6,027 bases of DNA from Elusimicrobia bacterium RBG_16_66_12 (GTDB taxonomy: Bacteria; Elusimicrobiota; Elusimicrobia; UBA1565; UBA9628), in assembly GCA_001800005.1 (NCBI GenBank), contig MGUL01000036.1, positions 1,399 through 7,425 of the forward strand, given 5' to 3'. A program made the translations under genes and the position numbers. The notes beneath the pieces were generated by a model. The model saw nothing but the letters and a program-made list of their open reading frames with translations. It did not search any database and had not been told where the DNA came from. Shown here piece after piece: positions 4,378 to 6,027 of the stretch (positions are counted from its first letter, which is position 1; every line of letters starts with the position of its first letter).

Positions 4378-6027
4378 TGTGAGCAGCACTTTCGCGAGAG
4401 CGTACGTGCGCAGTAGGTCGTGTCCGAACGCCGGTAGCGGCTGCCAGCGGTCGGGATGGCGGATCAAGCCCTCGCGCTGCAATCCGGCAAGCGCCGCGGG
4501 GTCAAGAGACGAATACGCCGCTGCCGCATCCTCACGCCGAAACTGCTGTATGGCCAGCCGGCGCATCGCCTGGTCTCGGGCGTCAGGCAAGCCGCGAGTG
4601 GTGCGCTCGTCGTTGCGGACGAGCTTCGCCCACACTATCTCCAGGGCATCGGCTTCGCTCAATGGCAGCCCGCCACTGCCTGAGCGGACAAGCAGGTCCG
4701 CGATCGCCGGGCGGCGGAGGAGTTCTTTCGCGCGAGGATCCTCGACCAAGCGCCGCAGTTGCCGGAACCGGTCTGCGATCCCGTCAAGTTCGGCATCTTC
4801 AAGCCCGGTAACCGTGAACTCCCGGGATGTGCCGGCCTCGCTTTCCAGGATTGCGCGCACGGCCGCACGGCCGTCGGTAGCCGAAACGACCCACGGGGTG
4901 ACGCCAGCGGTGAGCGCAGCGCGAACGAGGGGGGCGAACACCTGGTCGTCACGTTCGAGGATGATGTCCGCGCCGTCGAGTACGAGGACACGGTTGGGTG
5001 CAGACATCTCGCGTAGCAGCTCCTCGGGCGCGAGGCCCAGGGTGTCCCGGAGCTCAGTGATGGTGCGTGGCAGTTGACGCAGGTTCAGGCACACGACCTC
5101 GTGGCTATTGGGGTCGTTGGTGGCGGCCGCGCGAAGCTCGCACAGCACGATCGCGGACTTGCCCACGCCGGACTCGCCGGAAACAAGCACCGGGGCACCG
5201 GGATGCAGCTTGCTGGCGACGCCGGCGGCTGGGACGGGCCGCGGGAGGTGTAGTCCACCCGCGCCGGCAATCTCAACACCCACCGTCGTGCGAACCGCGG
5301 CGTGGGCATCGGCATCGAGGCGGCGCAGCTCCGCCCAGCCACGGTCGGCGCGGCGTCGCTCGACGTGGAGGACCTCATGCGCCTCACGGCGCAGCATGCC
5401 AAGGTCGACGTCGGCCCCCGCGGATGCGTAGCGGGCAGCGAGTGCTTCCAGGCGATCACGCAACGCAGCGGCCGAGGCGACAGTAGGGTCGCGCCCCCAC
5501 GGCTCGAGGTCATTCAGCAGCTCTTGCCAATCCGTGTCGTCCGGGTCCTCCAACCGCGGCATGAGCACATCAAGCCGACTGAGAAGCTCCCATGTCGTTG
5601 TCTCTGCGGCCATCCGAGATGCTTCGAGGCCAGCCGCGCCCAGCTGCTGTGTCACGAGGTTGATGACATGTTCGAGCCGCTTCACCAGGGTCGCCTTGAA
5701 CCGACGCGGCGTGTGCACCAATTCCAGGAACCCGGCCGTTGTCGCCTGTTTGCGTGCCAGCCCGGATAGCTCGCTTACCTGCCGTGCCGCAGACTGTGGT
5801 CCGGCGACGCAGATTGCGACCCCGTGCTCAACCCCTGGGTGTGCGACGCGCAGCTCGGCAAGCAGGTCGCCGACAAGGGTGCCTGAGTCCTCGTCGCTCG
5901 TGCCGAACGCCGGCTTCCGACGGACTGCGATCGCAAGCAGCAGCGGGTCGCTGCCATCGTCCCGCGCGGCAGTGAGCAGCAAGTCGTCGACCGGATGTGC
6001 CGGCGCTTGCTGGAACGCAACGCGCTT
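1063..6027 (-). CDS. Very large STAND-type ATPase with Cap4-like nuclease-fold N-terminus; putative Avs-like antiviral sensor (N-terminus outside window)
   Basis: The frame is open from the right edge to TGA at 1063-1065. At least 1,654 codons are visible, with no stop or frameshift. The upstream-most in-window TTG (5980-5982) is not a convincing start, because protein-like sequence continues before it to the edge. Residue numbers here and below count from that TTG. Layout: nuclease-fold remnant (before residue 1 to ~115), helical linker (~116-245), STAND ATPase with Walker A GESGVGKS (269-276) and Walker B VLVLDGAD (332-339), a winged-helix-like end with FGHDLLRTYALAKVLL (519-534), then ~1,100 mainly helical residues. 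Known STAND proteins of this order (Avs family) bind phage proteins through the C-terminus, oligomerise with ATP and activate the effector domain. I infer the same role here, acting alone in the cytoplasm. The gene converges on hsdS and overlaps its tail by 44 bp. I recall similar uncharacterised actinobacterial proteins but no characterised homologue. Architecture confidence is high; function is inference. Confidence 0.85.
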   Translation of the reverse strand, partial: KRVAFQQAPAHPVDDLLLTAARDDGSDPLLLAIAVRRKPAFGTSDEDSGTLVGDLLAELRVAHPGVEHGVAICVAGPQSAARQVSELSGLARKQATTAGFLELVHTPRRFKATLVKRLEHVINLVTQQLGAAGLEASRMAAETTTWELLSRLDVLMPRLEDPDDTDWQELLNDLEPWGRDPTVASAAALRDRLEALAARYASAGADVDLGMLRREAHEVLHVERRRADRGWAELRRLDADAHAAVRTTVGVEIAGAGGLHLPRPVPAAGVASKLHPGAPVLVSGESGVGKSAIVLCELRAAATNDPNSHEVVCLNLRQLPRTITELRDTLGLAPEELLREMSAPNRVLVLDGADIILERDDQVFAPLVRAALTAGVTPWVVSATDGRAAVRAILESEAGTSREFTVTGLEDAELDGIADRFRQLRRLVEDPRAKELLRRPAIADLLVRSGSGGLPLSEADALEIVWAKLVRNDERTTRGLPDARDQAMRRLAIQQFRREDAAAAYSSLDPAALAGLQREGLIRHPDRWQPLPAFGHDLLRTYALAKVLLTADDLVRELLSHGAPRWALPAARLAMQVLLSAPDTAGSPFAGRIARLQTAIDQLPAAGHGDRWADLPTEALFALPNAHDLLTDAWPQLTAGDATGLRRLLRVIKQRHRRKGVIDRLTAEPMVELVLANEWPRELHTEVHDLLCGWLRGLALAMEHSGHRLRVALRERLVARVAAGEVQLAETRREQEARLAARTPKEVVEDEERTRQSRAIGGFPISDRRRRWRELPFGLTDDDLLEELALLGADLGQEGESLLRRVATDAPQHLAPAVEEPLTGHSLATYSTELLIHLADAYYVDERDEDADYYSGMMDDGIRDHTVGAGMVPLAACYRGPFLALFRANLRAGVDWLNRMLNHAARARVLGLRDPPLERPGSENDFVTELDITGERRRYVGDGHVWLWYRGTGVGPYPCMSALQALELVCDEYLAAGVRLDVLVRLLFRGCENLAMPALVFGMLVRHLERVGSDLDPFLAEPAVWEFEFTRITNEYSSLAARTDGIVGSDRRKWSPRDIAVRLVHTADNDRVEALRAVGKRLFARAAALEGQSVEGEELSEQLAAVRGWADSLDRNRYKVTETKQGLLVEQVPDPEADARLAESRADLSRGQEAMRIHMRYPERHDQHADHRPVDRDGLLADLAMARDLSDKPLGNAVGAGPLAEYDAPATVAAAALEAHFVDGIHVPDDDLAWAARLLVELMNALADQGIVANDYAVFGRGADHAAARGLPLLMFPAAGALRARLSADGVTSDSISRALTWIVESAANETRLFLVRAFDPIWNTPCSTSGARCHHLVALGVLEDTARRCLLGPWDPTLARRVRAHIIGPVAPRLATVKRESVVVQRLTATIRGAGAAASSTACCRRNAAALLSAALAAHRRGMRAAKHGYHHSATDSLAAARAVLDLAAAGDPELLFQQLEGYRDQPRMLREFLQALAAAGEESPARAKTARAVWPTVLDRVVDLAVSGALRRGDRYHGEEAIAAALPTPSYDAGYLHREYHGERILWADGEALTPQIERWLPVVAGHREGVDALAHLLERLPAERQASMGLPWMEQLVMADPTQAASQSYLLPEWLERVRPHVADQDLRRAWHRIVDALTVAGDHRVAALAD
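2214..2241. repeat. Perfect 10-bp inverted repeat with 8-bp spacer inside the ATPase gene
   Basis: GCAGACCACG (2214-2223) and CGTGGTCTGC (2232-2241) are exact reverse complements around the spacer TGCGGCGG. The site encodes ADHAAARGL (residues 1248-1256) of the large ATPase, so it may simply reflect codon choice in GC-rich DNA. In mRNA it would form a strong stem-loop. There is no T-tract, so it is not an intrinsic terminator by sequence. Confidence 0.6.
4378..5247 (-). other. STAND/NACHT-type P-loop ATPase core of the large protein
   Basis: Residues ~246-535. The core begins with LHLPRPVPAAGV, a lead-in commonly found before STAND P-loops. Walker A GESGVGKS is at bases 5155-5178 with Lys275 and Ser276. 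Walker B is VLVLDGAD (bases 4966-4989), where Asp336 would coordinate magnesium; it has Asp-Gly rather than the Asp-Asp or Asp-Glu of many ATPases, as in several STAND groups. PWVVSATDG (363-371) takes the place of the sensor-1 strand, FTVTGLEDAELDGI (389-402) of the helix after it, and RRPAIADLL (423-431) of the GxP-like motif. FGHDLLRTYALAKVLL (519-534) corresponds to the F-x-H helix after the winged helix. All core motifs look intact, so ATP binding is expected. Confidence 0.85.
5638..6027 (-). other. Cap4-like PD-(D/E)xK nuclease-fold region of the large ATPase, with substituted catalytic positions
   Basis: Reading the minus strand from the edge gives HPVDDLLLTAARDDG, then LLLAIAVRRKPAFGTSDED and a helix. 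This follows the Cap4/restriction-endonuclease pattern of a DD pair, a variable turn, a strand ending in Q-x-K, then a charged loop and helix. The DD pair (bases 5983-5988) is kept. The Q position aligns with Ala19 and the Lys position with Arg21 (about bases 5920-5930). Further on, GVAICVAGPQ (54-63) looks like a following core strand, and residues 66-115 are helical (SELSGLARKQ, FLELVHTP). The alignment is by eye, and the first strand and helix lie outside the window. The domain could be an inactive binding module, a variant nuclease, or a different fold. Confidence 0.5.

Noticed and set aside
4859..4874. Inverted repeat ACGGCCG-CA-CGGCCGT within the ATPase gene
   Set aside because: The 7-bp arms are made entirely of GC-rich Ala/Arg codons, which is expected by chance in this coding sequence.
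4304..5077. Plus-strand 257-codon frame opposite the ATPase core
   Set aside because: It is Ser/Arg/Ala-rich and antisense to the conserved Walker motifs, a typical GC-rich shadow frame with no recognisable domain.
5980..5982. TTG codon as the start of the large ATPase gene
   Set aside because: The same frame continues to the window edge with sequence (VAFQQAPAHPVDD) fitting the nuclease fold, so the true start lies outside the window.

Overview
The window is GC-rich and densely coding. GTG serves as a start codon, and the proteins are rich in Ala, Arg, Asp and Leu. This suggests a high-GC actinobacterium. That is an inference from composition and protein style, because no taxonomic marker is present. 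The content looks like an accessory defence locus: the end of a type I restriction-modification (R-M) operon meets a very large signalling-type ATPase gene on the opposite strand.

Left part (1-1106, + strand). The first 603 bases are the C-terminal 200 codons of hsdM, the adenine methyltransferase subunit of a type I R-M system. Two bases later, behind a GGAGG ribosome-binding site, hsdS (specificity subunit) starts at 606. Its first ~91 codons are typical of an N-terminal target-recognition domain. Homology then fades, and the frame ends at 1106 after only 166 codons. The rest of TRD1, the central conserved helix, TRD2 and the distal helix are all absent. No hsdR is visible. As seen here, the specificity subunit is broken.

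Right part (1063-6027, - strand). One uninterrupted reading frame of at least 1,654 codons runs into the right edge without a start, so its N-terminus lies outside the window. It encodes, in order, a Cap4-like restriction-endonuclease-fold region with substituted catalytic positions, a helical linker, a STAND/NACHT-type P-loop ATPase with a winged-helix-like end, and about 1,100 residues of predominantly helical sequence with no domain I can name. This order (nuclease-like effector, STAND ATPase, long C-terminal sensor) is that of Avs-type antiviral proteins, especially Avs2. The C-terminal part does not match any characterised sensor I recognise. Its 3' end overlaps the tail of the hsdS frame by 44 bp in convergent orientation.

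How the genes could work together: R-M systems and Avs-like sensors commonly share defence islands. The abrupt loss of hsdS where the ATPase gene ends suggests that this module landed in, or recombined with, the hsd operon. The candidate new system is the large ATPase, probably a single-gene phage sensor whose nuclease-like domain may be catalytically altered. No tRNA, rRNA, CRISPR array, insertion sequence or phage gene is visible.
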